From Alopecurus myosuroides (lineage: Eukaryota; Streptophyta; Magnoliopsida; Poales; Poaceae): DNA of 64,000 bases. This document shows positions 1 to 11,098 of the stretch, one piece after another. A program made the translations under genes and the position numbers. The notes beneath the pieces are model-generated. The model had not been told where the DNA came from. It was given only the letters and a program-made list of their open reading frames with translations, and made no database searches. The stretch is taken from NCBI GenBank assembly GCA_028641055.1, contig CM054057.1, forward strand, positions 727,666,484 to 727,730,483. The letters are read 5' to 3'. Every line of letters starts with the position of its first letter. The stretch's first letter is position 1.

Positions 1-509
1 AGAACGTAAGGCTATGGTGGGACTTTATGTCTTAATCAATCTGTGCAGTCATTACTTGGCCACATGATCCATCATAAGGGGTTGTAGATCATTTACTTGA
101 CTATACCTATTCATGGCTCCTTCCTAGAAGAAACAACTAAGACTAAAACATGTGCTTCACTAATTGTGACAACCACACGAACGAAACACCTATTGCTATA
201 ACACTTGCTCCCTTGAGATACTTCAGATATTTGCTGATTGCTACTTGTGAAACTTGCTTAGAAACTTGCTTTAGGATTACTTGCATTTTAAACTTGCTTC
301 ACTAGTTACTAGACAAACCACACTCCACGTCACTTGCTTTTAATTAGTTAGTTCCTTTTAGTCAAACTTATTGCTTTGCATAAACAGCCATATAAGAGGG
401 TTATAGGGCTTTAGAGAATAGATATCTTACCTTCATCTCCTCGTGGGTTCGACACTCAAATACTTATCGAAAGGTACTACAATTGATCTCCTGCACTTGG
501 GAGTCATCA
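1..509 (+). repeat. 3' end of an LTR (family B-like), fragment
   Basis: The stretch ends in a TCA at 509, and from 510 the sequence matches family A internal DNA (same as about 5592 onward). Its last 90 bases resemble, in reverse complement, the sequence beginning at 14646 (the 3' terminus of the minus-strand solo LTR), including the phrase GTGGGTTCGACACTC. I read it as the 3' terminus of a plus-oriented LTR inserted in the A array. The putative right target-site copy is CGGTG at 510-514; the left one lies outside the window. No coding potential is seen. Confidence 0.6.
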
Positions 510-1949
510 CGGTGCAAGTAGAAGCTCGTATAGACCGTGGCTAGACTTTTTCGTATCATGCTAGATGTTATTTTAATTATAAAGCATAATGGTTATTTAG
601 TAGCATGATTATCCTCAATTAGATGAGACTGTTTAATGTGCCATTGAAAGAATCATGAGTTGTTCTTATCATACTGAAGCATAAATTTGTGGTGTTCTCC
701 TTTGAATGTTTTATTTGGTTGACTTGGTGCATGCTCACACCATGTTTATGACTATGAACCAGTCACTTATAGCCTCTATGATCATTTAGTTTTTGAACTT
801 GTCGTACCATTTATGCTTTGATTAATGATGTTTATGTCTCTATGCATGATTATGGCTCTTACGCTCTCTTGATTTGTCGCTCCCAGTCTTTTGCTAGCCT
901 CCACCTGTACTGAGTATGAGCTCTACTCGTGTATACAACTCAAAAAACCAAAGTATGCCAAATGTGTCCCCATACCTACCTACATGTGGTATTTAACTGC
1001 TACTCCAAAGTAAATTGCTCATATGTTACCTTTAAAACTTTCAAAATTACTCATGTTTGTGCTCGTGTCTTAGCTCATGAGGACGTAAATAGAGAATCTT
1101 TATCTCACTTGTTGATTGGACTTCACACCATGGAATAGTGGCTTCATACGCTTATCCAATTGATAGAAGAGATGGCAGCGGGGTGCCCAGCCCCAAATGA
1201 ATAACAACAAATTATCTTCACTATTTTTGCCCCTGATTTATCAGTCAAAGCATAATTGTGTAAACAAAAGAGAAAGAGGGACGACCTTCTACCCAGATGC
1301 ATCCTTCTATGGGAGACACTCTTGTGAAGTCTAGTTGACTTGTGACGTACTGTATTTTCTGTTTACCATTCGTTGACATAAGCATACACCTCTCTAAAAA
1401 AATGTTTTCATTACCTCTGTTTAATAAAATAAAAGATCTAGCACCTTACCGATCCATGCTTCCCTCCGCGAAGGGACTTTCTTTTACTTTTATATTGAGT
1501 CTCCATCTTCTAACTTTATGCACAGTTGAGAGAGCATAGCTGCCATTCTGAGTTTATGTGCATTTGTCCCAGAAACATTATTAATTGATTCATGATGTGT
1601 TAATGCTTGTTCTCTAATTGTTTGTTCTAGTCTTCCTCATGAACTTTGATGGTGTCCTGGCATTTATGTTTTGCCCCACTCTTAAGGACCAGCGAAATAT
1701 CACTTTGCCATGTTATCTCTATAATTGAAACAAACGTATATCTTTTGTTGCATTGTTATTCATGATCTTTTATTTGTGTTACTTCTCATGATGCAAGGTG
1801 ATTGCTATGCTTTATTATTAAAATTCTATTTATCATGCTTGTGTTGAAGTTCTATGATCTCAGGTTACTTATGCTTTTACATTATTGATGATCAATTTCA
1901 TGTTGGTAGCATGTCACCTCAGAAATTATGTGTTTTTTTTATCGTTTAC

Positions 1950-1967
1950 CTACTCGAGGACGAGTGG
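1950..1967 (+). other. Hairpin next to the polypurine tract (family A)
   Basis: CTACTCG, loop AGGA, CGAGTGG form a 7-bp stem with one G-T wobble. The purine-rich stretch AAGCTTGGGGATG follows and ends at the LTR start. The same hairpin stands at the same place in all A, D, G, H and J-type 3' ends in the window (7029, 27217, 55263, and reversed at 13729 and 46697). Confidence 0.75.
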
Positions 1968-1971
1968 GAAC

Positions 1972-1986
1972 TAAGCTTGGGGATGT
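1972..1986 (+). other. Polypurine tract, family A
   Basis: The stretch around AAGCTTGGGGATGT directly abuts the TGATACGTC start of the LTR at 1987, which is where the plus-strand primer of an LTR retrotransposon lies. The same arrangement precedes 7067, 11099, 27255 and 55301. Confidence 0.75.
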
Positions 1987-3571
1987 TGATACGTCATAAA
2001 CGTATCCTTAATTTCTGATGTTCCATGTTGTTTTCATGTTGTTTCCTACATGTTTTATGTCATTTTTATCGATTTTCCGGACTAACCTATTGACAAGATG
2101 CCACAGAGCCAGTTCCCTGTTTTCTGCTGTTTTTAGTTTTCGAAAAGTTGTTCTGGAAATATTCTCAAAATTGCAAAATTCGAAGTCCGGAGGTTCTAGA
2201 ATCCCTGAAGGTTCCACAGAGCCCCGAAGAGGCCCGGAGGGGCGCCACACCTTAGCACGGCGCTCCCCTGGCCGCGCCATGGGATGGTGTGGGGCCCACA
2301 GGCCTCCACCACCTTTGCTACTTCGCCTATTTATAACCCCCGATACGTCAACCCTAAAAATATACCACTTCATCCCGAAAAACACCCGAGGCCGCCGTCA
2401 TCGTCATCCCGAGACCGGGAGGGTTCTGGAGCTCTTCCGGCACCCTGCCGGGAGGGGAATTCATCACTAGAGGGGTCTACACCAACATGCCCTCCTCCGA
2501 AGTGATGCGCGAGTAGTTCATCCCTGGACTACGGGTCCTTAGCAGTAGCTAGATGGTTGTTCTCTCCACTTTGTACCTCATGTTTAGATCTCGTGAGCTG
2601 CCCTACATGATCGAGATCATCTTTATGTAATGCTAAATGTTGTGTTTGCTAGGATATGATGAATGTTGAATGCTATGTCTTTCGATTATCAATCTATCAG
2701 GTTATCTTCATGCATATGTTATTTGTAATCTTGCATGCTCTCCGTTATTAGTAGATGCTCTGGCCAAGTAGATGCTATTAACTCCAAATGGAGTATATAT
2801 GCTCAATAGTGGGTTCATGCCTCCTTTGTATCTGTGCTCGAGTGACAGAAACGTGACGGATGGAGGATGTGTTGTTGCCATTAGCAAAAAAACAACGGTG
2901 TTTACCTAGTTTACATAGTTTACATTACATACTTTGCTTACTGCGATAATCTGTTGCTTGCAACATAATACCCAAAATTTTGTTCAGATGATATCCGGAG
3001 GGTGGATTATTAGACATAGATGCAGTTGGATGACGGTCTATGTATTCTGTTGTAATGCCCGCATGAATCACATAGTAATCTTTATGTCTTGCATATGCAC
3101 TACGGTGCAGCCTTCATTTTTGTCAATTGCCCAGCTGTAATTTGGTCACCACACATGTTATTTATCTTTCACGGAGAGACACCACTAGTGAACTTTGGAC
3201 CCCGATCCTTTTTCTCATAGTGATAATACACCCACTGCTTTCACACTACTTTCATACTGTTACTACTGCTTTCATACTGTTTTCTACACCATATATTTAA
3301 CCTCTTTGTGTTCAGCAAAACCGGTGAGATTGACAACCTCACTGCTACGTTGGGGCAAAGTGATTTGATTGTGTTGTGTAGGTTCCACGTTGCTGCTAAA
3401 CTGGTAGTGCGCCCTGCCACCTCAGCTGCATCAACCTTTAGAGATTTCTTTTTGTCCTACTGGTCGATTCAACATTGGTTTCTTTTCCGAGAGAAAACTT
3501 GCTGCTGTACTCTTCACATCCTTTCTCTTGGGGTTTACCAACGTCGGCCTCCTGTCAAGGCACCCATAACA
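1987..3571 (+). repeat. LTR A1 of tandem family A array
   Basis: A 1,585-bp LTR starting TGATACGTCATAAACG and ending near CACCCATAACA, just before the primer-binding site at 3578. It holds a GC-rich block (about 2200-2480) and a TATA-like TATTTATAA at 2328-2336, a plausible U3/R boundary. It is closely similar to the LTRs at 7067-8639 and 11099-12692. It acts both as the 3' LTR of the unit on its left and the 5' LTR of the unit on its right. Confidence 0.88.
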
Positions 3572-3577
3572 GTTTTC

Positions 3578-3595
3578 TGGCGCCGTTGCCGGGGA
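3578..3595 (+). other. Primer-binding site, tRNA-Asp type
   Basis: TGGCGCCGTTGCCGGGGA is the exact complement of the 3' end of plant tRNA-Asp including CCA (from knowledge of that tRNA). It lies 6 bases after the LTR, where minus-strand priming takes place. Confidence 0.85.
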
Positions 3596-3733
3596 GGAAG
3601 AGAATTTCTGCAAGGGGAGTCTCTCACTTCCAATCTCTTTTATTTTGTCTTGTTTGCTTCTCTTTATCAAAAACACAAAAAAAATAGTTCCTATTCTAGC
3701 TGTAGTTTTATTCCTGTTTTTAGTCTTGATAAA

Positions 3734-4455
3734 ATGAGTGTTCCTGAAGTTGAAGTTCGTTCTTTTAAGCAACAAGGTGGAGAAAGTTTGAAAGATTCTT
3801 GGTATAGGATAAGTGATGCTCATCGTAGATGCACTAAGAAATATTCCACTTTAATCCTTCTTAGCATTTTTATGTTGGTGTTACTAGCTGGTATAGGTAT
3901 GTTCTAGACACTCTTACATGCTGTAATTTTCTAGGAACACCTGCTTTGGAAGCTTCTAATTTAATTGAAAGTTTAGTTGGAACACCACCTACTAAGGTTG
4001 TTAAAACTGAAATCACTTTAGATGATGTTATTAAAAATCTAAACTCTATGGAGAAGAATTTTCCAAATTTCCTTGATAATGATAGCAAAGTTAATGAATC
4101 GATAATAAGTATCAACAAGAAAATCACTGTTCTAGAAGCTAGCAATATCCATGATAGTCAATATACGAGGATTGGTAAACTAGAGAAGGCTATCATAATT
4201 TTAAGCTCAACTTTTTCTTCTCTTACGTTTAAGAAGGAGAAACCTTCTATGAGAAAAGACAAAAAAATTATGTATGTCCCCAAGGTGCCTAAACCAAAAT
4301 CGCCTAATGTGCTTAAAATTAATAGAACTTTTAGTGAAACTAAAAGTGATTTGCATGTTGAATCATCTTCGGGGGTGTCTAAGGTACCCGTTTCTACAAT
4401 TGGTGTTTTGGAGGAAATTATTGATTTGGATGCTTCTACACTTGAAAACACTTGA
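3734..4455 (+). pseudogene. Gag-like ORF of family A, frameshifted
   Basis: The frame opens at ATG 3734 with a short conserved N-terminus (GGESLKDSWYRISDAHRR). It is broken by an apparent one-base deletion near 3863: the original frame ends at the TAG of 3905-3907, and a second frame then runs about 170 codons to 4455. The second part is lysine- and serine-rich, has a likely coiled-coil stretch (alternating Leu/Ile with Lys/Glu near 4100-4230), and no zinc knuckle, protease or polymerase motif. Comparable short Gag-like products occur in non-autonomous Triticeae retrotransposons; a nucleocapsid role is inferred from position after the primer-binding site. The same deletion is present in the next unit (8832-9533). 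Not expected to make a full protein. Confidence 0.65.
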
Positions 4456-7066
4456 TTCCACTTTTCAAGGCCTAGCTAAAAGGCATTAAAGAAAAGCATT
4501 GCTTGGGAGATAACCCATGGTTTTATTTTTGCTTTGTTTTTCTCTGTTTTGTTTGATTCAAGGGGTTGTATACTTCTGTAGCAACTCCTTTGAATCTTTA
4601 TTTTCATGTTTTAGTTGTGCCAAGTAAAGTTTCTGAAGTGAGTTGGACTTGGTTTTGGATTTCTGCATAGGAAACAGATTTTTCTGTCCACCGTAAAACA
4701 TCGTATAATTCACAGGAAAATCAGAATGAACTGAAAGTTTTTGTCCCTATTCCTCAGATGATTCCTCAACTTTTTCGTTCTTTAGGTTTTTCGATCAGAG
4801 CAACGTAAGTGCCCTGAAAGTTTTTGCCTTTACAGACTGTTCTGATTTTGACAGATTCAGCCATTTTTCTTGCATTTGCTCTTTTACAATGTCAAGTGGA
4901 TTTATTTGCTTAACGAAACATCAGTGGCTGTAGCTAATGTTTAAAAGTATCAATAAGTCTTGTTCCCATATAGAACCCATGGATTTTTTATTGTTCCACT
5001 AACCCTCTAATGCGAATTACTCTTTCATAGTGGTGTGAAGGAAGTTTTCAAGGGTCAAGAGAAGAGGGTGATATATGTGATCAAGAAGATTGCAAGGTCA
5101 AAGCTTGGGGATGCCCCAGTGGTTCATCCCAGAAAATTCTAAGAAGACTCAAGCATCTAAGCTTGGGGATGCCCAAGGCATCCCCTTCTTCATCAGCAAT
5201 CTATCAGGTCACTTCTAGTGAAACTATATTTTTATTCGGTCACATCGTATGAAGTTTACTTGGAGCGTCTGTTTGTTTTTGTTTCATTTTGTTTTATTTA
5301 TTTTCCTTGATGCAATAATATATTTGGACCCTATCATTCCTTGTTTGGGAGAGAGACACGCTCCGCTTTTTCGTTTGAATACTCGTTATGCTCGTATTCT
5401 TAGTTTTTCTTCAGCTGCTGCAAAATTCATGTTTTTCTTTACATCTCTTATTCAGAGCTGTTAATTTTAGTAGTGTTGTGTGTGTACTCTCATGTTTTCT
5501 TTCTGTAGCATTTATAGAGTTTTTGTTCAAGCATATTTTGCATGACGCTTGTTGGGAAAAGAAACTGCTGCTTGTAGTAGAATTTATAACGGTGCAAGTA
5601 GAAGCTTATATAGACCGTGGCTAGACTTTTTCGTATCATGCTAGATGTTATTTTAATTATAAAGCATAATGGTTATTTAGTAGCATGATTATCCTCAAAT
5701 AGCTGAGATTGTTTAATGTGCCATTGAAAGAATCATGAGTTGTTCTTGTCATATTGAAGCATAAAATTTGTGGTGTTCTCCTTTGAATGTTTTATTTGGT
5801 TGACTTGGCGCATGCTCACACCATGTTTATGACTATGAACCAGTCACTTATAGCCTCTATGATCATTTAGTTTTTGAACTTGTCGTACCACTTATGCTTT
5901 GATTAATGATGTTTATGTCGCTATGCATGATTATGGCTCTTATGCTCTCTTGATTTGCCGCTCCCAGTCTTTTGCTAGCCTCCACCTGTACCGAGTATGA
6001 GCTCTACTCGTGTATAAAACTCAAAAAACAAAGTATGCCAAATGTGTCCCCCATACCTACCTACATGTGGTATTTAACTGATACTCCAAAGTAAATTGCT
6101 CATATGTTACCTTTAAAACTTTCAAAATTACTCATGTTTGTGCTCCTGTCTTAGCTCATGAGGACGTAAATAGAGAATCTCTATCTCACTTGTTGATTGG
6201 ACTTCACACCCTAGAATAGTGGCTTCATCCGCTTATCCAATTGATAGAAGAAATGGCAGCAGGGTGCCCAACCCCAAATTAATAACAAGAAATTCTCTTC
6301 ACTATTTTTGCCCCTGATTTGTCAGTCAAAGCATAATTGTGTAAACAAAAGAGAAAGATGGATGACCTTCTACCCAGAGGCATCCTTCTATGGGAGACGC
6401 TCTTGTGAAGTCTAGTTGACTTGTGACGTACTGTATTTTCTGTTTACCATTCGTTGACATAAGCATATACCTCTCTAAAAAAATGTTTTCATTACCTCTG
6501 TTTAATAAAATAAAAGATCTAGCACCTTACCAATCCATGCTTCCCTCCGCGAAGGGCCTTTCTTTTACTTTTATATTGAGTCTCCATCTTCTAACTTTAT
6601 GCACAGTTGAGAGAGCATAGCTGCCATTCTGAGTTTTATGTGCATTTGTCCCAGAAACATTATTAATTGATTCATGATGTGTTATTGCTTGTTCTCTAAT
6701 TGTTTGTTCTAGTCTTCCTCATGAACTTTGATGGTGTCCTGGCATTTATGTTTTGCCCCACTCTTAAGGACTAGCGAAATATCACTTTGCCATGTTATCT
6801 CTATACTTTAAACAAACGTATATCTTTTGTTGCATTGTTATTCATGATATTTTATTTGTGTTACTTCTCGTGATGCAAGGTGATTGCTATGCTTTATTGT
6901 TAAAATTCTATTTATCATGCTTGTGTTGAAGTTCTATGATCTCAGGTTACTTATGCTTTTACATTATTGATGATCAAGTTTATGTTGGTAGCATGTCACC
7001 TCAGAAATTATGTTTTTTTTATCGTTTACCTACTCGAGGACGAGTGGGAACTAAGCTTGGGGATGT
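4456..7066 (+). mobile_element. Family A internal 3' untranslated region (unit 1)
   Basis: About 2.6 kb with no supported gene. It opens with the block CCTAGCTAAAAGGC(A/G)TTAA that also follows the coding part of G, H, D and D2. It carries two internal copies of the polypurine motif AAGCTTGGGGATGCC (about 5102 and 5160), the perfect hairpin at 5165-5185, and ends with the tract-side hairpin (7029-7046) and the polypurine tract before 7067. Confidence 0.8.
5165..5185 (+). other. Perfect 9-bp hairpin in the 3' region
   Basis: GGGGATGCC, loop CAA, GGCATCCCC. The motif is repeated at the equivalent place at 10241-10261, 25309-25329, 53306-53326 (one mismatch), reversed at 20228-20248, and decayed at 48453-48473. 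The preceding bases AAGCTT make it an extended copy of the polypurine tract. Confidence 0.8.
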
Positions 7067-8639
7067 TGATACGTCATAAAAGTATCCTTCATTTCTGACG
7101 TTCCATGTTGTTTTCGTGTTGTTTCCTACATGTTTTATGTCATTTTTATCGATTTTCCGGACTAACCTATTGACAAGATGCCATAGAGCCAGTTCCCTGT
7201 TTTCTGCTGTTTTTACTTTCCGAAAAGTTGTTCTGGAAATATTCTCGAAATTGCAGAATTCGAAGTTTGGAGGTTCTAGAAATCCCGAAGGTTCCACGGA
7301 GCCCCGAAGAGGCCCGAAGGGGGGCCACACCATAGCGGGGCACGCCGCTGGCCGTGCCATGCGATGGTGTGGGCCCCCCAGGCCTCCACCACCTTTGCTA
7401 TTTCGCCTATTTATACCCCTGATACGTCAACCCAAAAAATATACCACTTCGTCCCAAAAAACACCCGAGGCCGCCGTCATCGTCATCCCGAGATCGGGAG
7501 GGTTCTAGAGCTCTTTCGGCACCCTGCGGGGAGGGGAATTCATCACCGGAGGGGTTTACACCACCATGCCCTCCTCCGAAGTGATGCGCGAGTAGTTCAT
7601 CCCTGGACTACGGGTCCATAGCAGTAGCTATATGGTTGTTCTCTCCACTTTGTACCTCATGTTTAGATCTCGTGATCTGCGCTACATGATCGAGATCATC
7701 TTTATGTAATGGTAAATGTTGTGTTTGCTGGGATCTGATGAATGTTGAATGCTATGTCTTCCGATTATCAATCTATCAAGTTATCTTCATGCATATGTTA
7801 TTTATAATCTTGCATGCTCTCCGTTATTAGTAGATCATCTGGCCAAGTAGATGCTAGTAACTCCAAGAGGGAGTATATATGCTCGATAGTGGGCTCATGC
7901 CTCCTTTGCATCTGTGCTCGAGTGACAGAAACGTGACGGATGGAGGATGTGCTGTTGCCATTAGGGAAAAAACAACGGTGTTTACCTAGTTTACATTACA
8001 CACTTTGCTTACTGCGATAAGTTGTTGCTTGCAACATAATACCCAACGTTTCTTCAGATGATATCTGGAGGGTCGATTATTAGGCATAGATGCAGTTGGA
8101 TGACGGTCTATGTATTTTGTTGTAATGCCAGCATGAATCACATAATAATATTTATGTCTTGCATATGCACTATAGTGCAACCTTCATTTTTGTCAATTGG
8201 CCAACTGTAATTTGGTCACCACACATGTTATTTATCTTTCACGGAGAGACACCACTAGTGAACTTTGGACCCCGGTCCTTTTTCTCATACAGATAATACA
8301 CCCACTGCTTTCACACTACTTTCATACTGTTACTACTGCTTTCATATTGTTTTCTACACCATACGTTTAACCTCTTTGTGTTTAGCAAAACCGGTGAGAT
8401 TGAAAACCTCACTGCTATGTTGGGGCAAAGTGATTTGATTGTGTTGTGTAGGTTCCACGTTGCTGCTAAACTGGTAGTGCGCCCTGCCACCTCAGCTGCA
8501 TCAACCTTCAGAGGTTGCTTTTTGTCCTACTGGTCGATTCAACATTGGTTTCTTTTCTGAGAGAAAACTTGCTGCTGCACTCTTCACAACCTTTCTCTTG
8601 GGGTTTACCAACGTCAGCCTCCAGTCAAGGCACCCATCA
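7067..8639 (+). repeat. LTR A2 of tandem family A array
   Basis: A 1,573-bp LTR from TGATACGTC to CACCCATCA. It lies between two internal regions of the same orientation, so it is shared by both. A TATA-like motif lies in the phrase CGCCTATTTATACCCC near 7406. It is followed 8 bases later by a tRNA-Asp primer-binding site. Confidence 0.88.
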
Positions 8640-8647
8640 AAGTTTTT

Positions 8648-8665
8648 TGGCGCCGTTGCCGGGGA
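8648..8665 (+). other. Primer-binding site, tRNA-Asp type (unit 2)
   Basis: Identical 18 bases to 3578-3595, placed directly downstream of LTR A2. Confidence 0.85.
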
Positions 8666-8831
8666 GGAAGAGAATTTCTGCAAGGGGAGTCTCTCACTTC
8701 CAATCTCTTTAATTTGTTTTAGTTTTTCCTATTTTCTTTTATTTTGTCTTGTTCGCTTCTCTTTATCAAAAACACAAAAAAATAGTTCCTATTCTAGCTG
8801 TAGTTTTATTCCTGTTTTTAGTCTTGAAAAA

Positions 8832-9533
8832 ATGAGTGGTCCTGAAGTTGAAGTTCGTTCTTTTAAGAAACAAGGAGGAGAAAGTTTGAAAGATGCTTGG
8901 TATAGGATAAGTGATGCTCATCGTAGATGCACTAAGAAATATTCCACTTTAATCCTTCTTAGGATTTTTATGTTGGTGTTACTAGCTGGTATAGGTATGT
9001 TCTAGACACTCTTACATGCTGTAATTTTCTGGGAACACTTGCTTTGGAAGCTTGTAATTTAATTGAAAGTTTAAGGTTGTTAAAACTGAAATGACTTTAG
9101 ATGATGTTATTAAAAAGCTAAACTCTATGGAGAAGAATTTGCCAAATTTCCTTGATAATGATAGCAAAGTTAATGAATCGATAATAAGTATCAACAAGAA
9201 AATCACTGTTCTAGAAGCTAGCAATATCCATGATAGTCAATTACGAGGATTGGTAAAATAGAGAAGGCTATCAAAATTTTAATCTCAACTTTTTCTTCTC
9301 TTAAGTTTAAGAAGGATAAACCTTCTATGAGAAAAGACAAAAAAATTATGTATGTCCCAAAGGTGCCTAAACCAAAATCGCCTAATGTGCATAAAATTAA
9401 TAAAACTTTTAGTGAAAATAAAAGTGATTTGCATGTTGAATCATCTTCGGGGGTGTCTAAGGTACCCGTTTATACAATTGGTGTTTTGGAGGAAATTATT
9501 TATTTGGATGCTTCTACACTTGAAAACACTTGA
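8832..9533 (+). pseudogene. Gag-like ORF of family A, second copy, frameshifted
   Basis: Homologous to 3734-4455. It starts at ATG 8832, keeps the same first frameshift (stop at 9003-9005), and has further damage of its own: about 18-19 bases are missing near 9073 compared with unit 1, and one base is missing near 9241. The last open piece is 9327-9533. It lies in the same leader context as unit 1, about 170 bases after the primer-binding site. No pol motifs. Inactive. Confidence 0.65.
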
Positions 9534-11098
9534 TTCCACTTTTCTAGGCCTAGCTAAAAGGCGTTAAAGAAAAGCACTTCTTGGGATATAACCCATGGTT
9601 TTATTTTTTGCTTTGTTTTTCTCTGTTTTATTTGATTCAAGGGGTTGTATACTTTTGTAGCAACTCCTTTGAATCTTTATTTTCATGTTTTAGTTGTGCC
9701 AACTAAAGTTTCTGACGTGAGTTGGAGTTGGTTTTGGATTTCTCCGCAGGAAACAGATTTTTCTGCCCACCGTAAAACATCGCATAATTCACAGGAAAAT
9801 CAGAATGACCTGAAAGTTTTTGTGCCTATTCCTCAGCTAATTCGGCAACTTTTTCATTCTTTAGGTTTTTCGATCTGAGCAACGTAAGTGTCCTGAATGT
9901 TTTTGCCTAGACTGTTCTGGTTTTTGACAGATTCTGCAATTTTTCTTGCATTTGCTCTTTTACGATGTCAAGTGGATTTCTTTGATTAACGAAACATCAG
10001 TGGCTGTAGCTAATGTTTAAAAGTATCAATAAGACTTGTTCCCATATAGAACCCATGGATTTTTCATTGTTCCACTAACCCTCAAATGCGAATTACTCTT
10101 TGATAGTGGTGTGAAGGAAGTTTTCAAGGGTCAAGAGAAGAGGGTGATATATGTGATCAAGAAGATTGCAAGGTCAAAGCTTGTGGATGCCCCCGTGGTT
10201 CATCCCAGAAAATTCTAAGAAGACTCAAGCATCTAAGCTTGGGGATGCCCAAGGCATCCCCTTCTTCATCAACAATCTATCAAGTCACTTCTAGTGAAAC
10301 TATATTTTTATTCGGTCACATCGTATGAAGTTTACTTGGAGCGTCTGTTTGTTTTTGTTTTATTTTGTTTTATTTGTTTTCCTTGCTGCAATAATATAGT
10401 TGGACCCTAGCATTCCTTGTTTCGGAGAGAGACACGCTCCGCTTTTTTGTTTGAATACTCGTTATGCTCGTATTCTTAGTTTTTCTTCAGCTGCTACAAA
10501 ATTCATGTTTAGATCTTGTTTTCTTTACATCTCTTATTCAGAGCTGTTAGTTTTAGTAGTGTTGTGTGTGTACTCTCATGTTTGCTTGCTGTAGCATTTA
10601 TAGATTTTTTGTTAAAGCATATTTTGCATGACGCTTGTTAGGAAAAGAAACTGCTGCTTGTAGTAGAATTTATAACGGTGCAAGTAGAAGCTTGTATAGA
10701 CCGTGGCTAGACTTTTTCGTATCGTGCTAGATGTTATTTTAATTATAAAGCATAATGGTTATTTAGTAGCATGATTATCATCAAATAGCTGAGACTGTTT
10801 AATGTGCCATTGAAAGAATCATGAGTTGTTCATGTCATATTGAAGCATACATTTGTGGTGTTCTCCTTTGAATGTTTTATTTGGTTGACTTGGCGCATGC
10901 TCACACCATGTTTATGACTATGAACCAGTCACTTATAGCCTCTATGATCATTTAGTTTTTGAACTTGTCGTACCACTTATGATTTGATTAATGATGTTTA
11001 TGTCGCTATGCATGATTATGGCTCTTATGCTCTCTTGATTTGTCGCTCCCAGTCTTTTGCTAGCCTCCACCTATACTGAGTACTAAGCTTGGGGATGT
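9534..11098 (+). mobile_element. Family A internal 3' untranslated region (unit 2), internally deleted
   Basis: Equivalent to 4456-7066 but about 1.05 kb shorter. The sequence follows unit 1 to about 11082 (ACTGAGTA) and then jumps to CTAAGCTTGGGGATG beside LTR A3. The segment matching about 5998-7050 is missing, including the tract-side hairpin. The internal hairpin at 10241-10261 is intact. No gene is seen. Confidence 0.8.

Larger units (their letters stand above)
510..1986 (+). mobile_element. Family A internal region, 3' part (first unit of the array)
   Basis: This is the 3' untranslated part of a family A internal region, nearly the same as 5592-7066. It ends with the hairpin at 1950-1967 and the polypurine tract just before the LTR at 1987. 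There is no convincing coding sequence; short open frames here are not supported by homology. Its 5' part and its own 5' LTR are outside the window or displaced by the LTR fragment at 1-509. Confidence 0.8.

Noticed and set aside
2018..2505. Overlapping open frames of 70-150 codons on both strands in the GC-rich part of the LTR (also 7116, 11130, 21288, 50186, 55285)
   Set aside because: They recur only because the LTR recurs, overlap on both strands, and owe their length to few stop codons in GC-rich DNA. No recognisable motif.
3578..3595. A tRNA gene fragment
   Set aside because: Only the 18 bases complementary to the tRNA 3' end are present; there is no cloverleaf around it.
3308..3907. 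199-codon frame spanning LTR A1 end, primer-binding site and gag start
   Set aside because: The part before 3734 runs through the LTR and primer-binding site, which is not coding in such elements.
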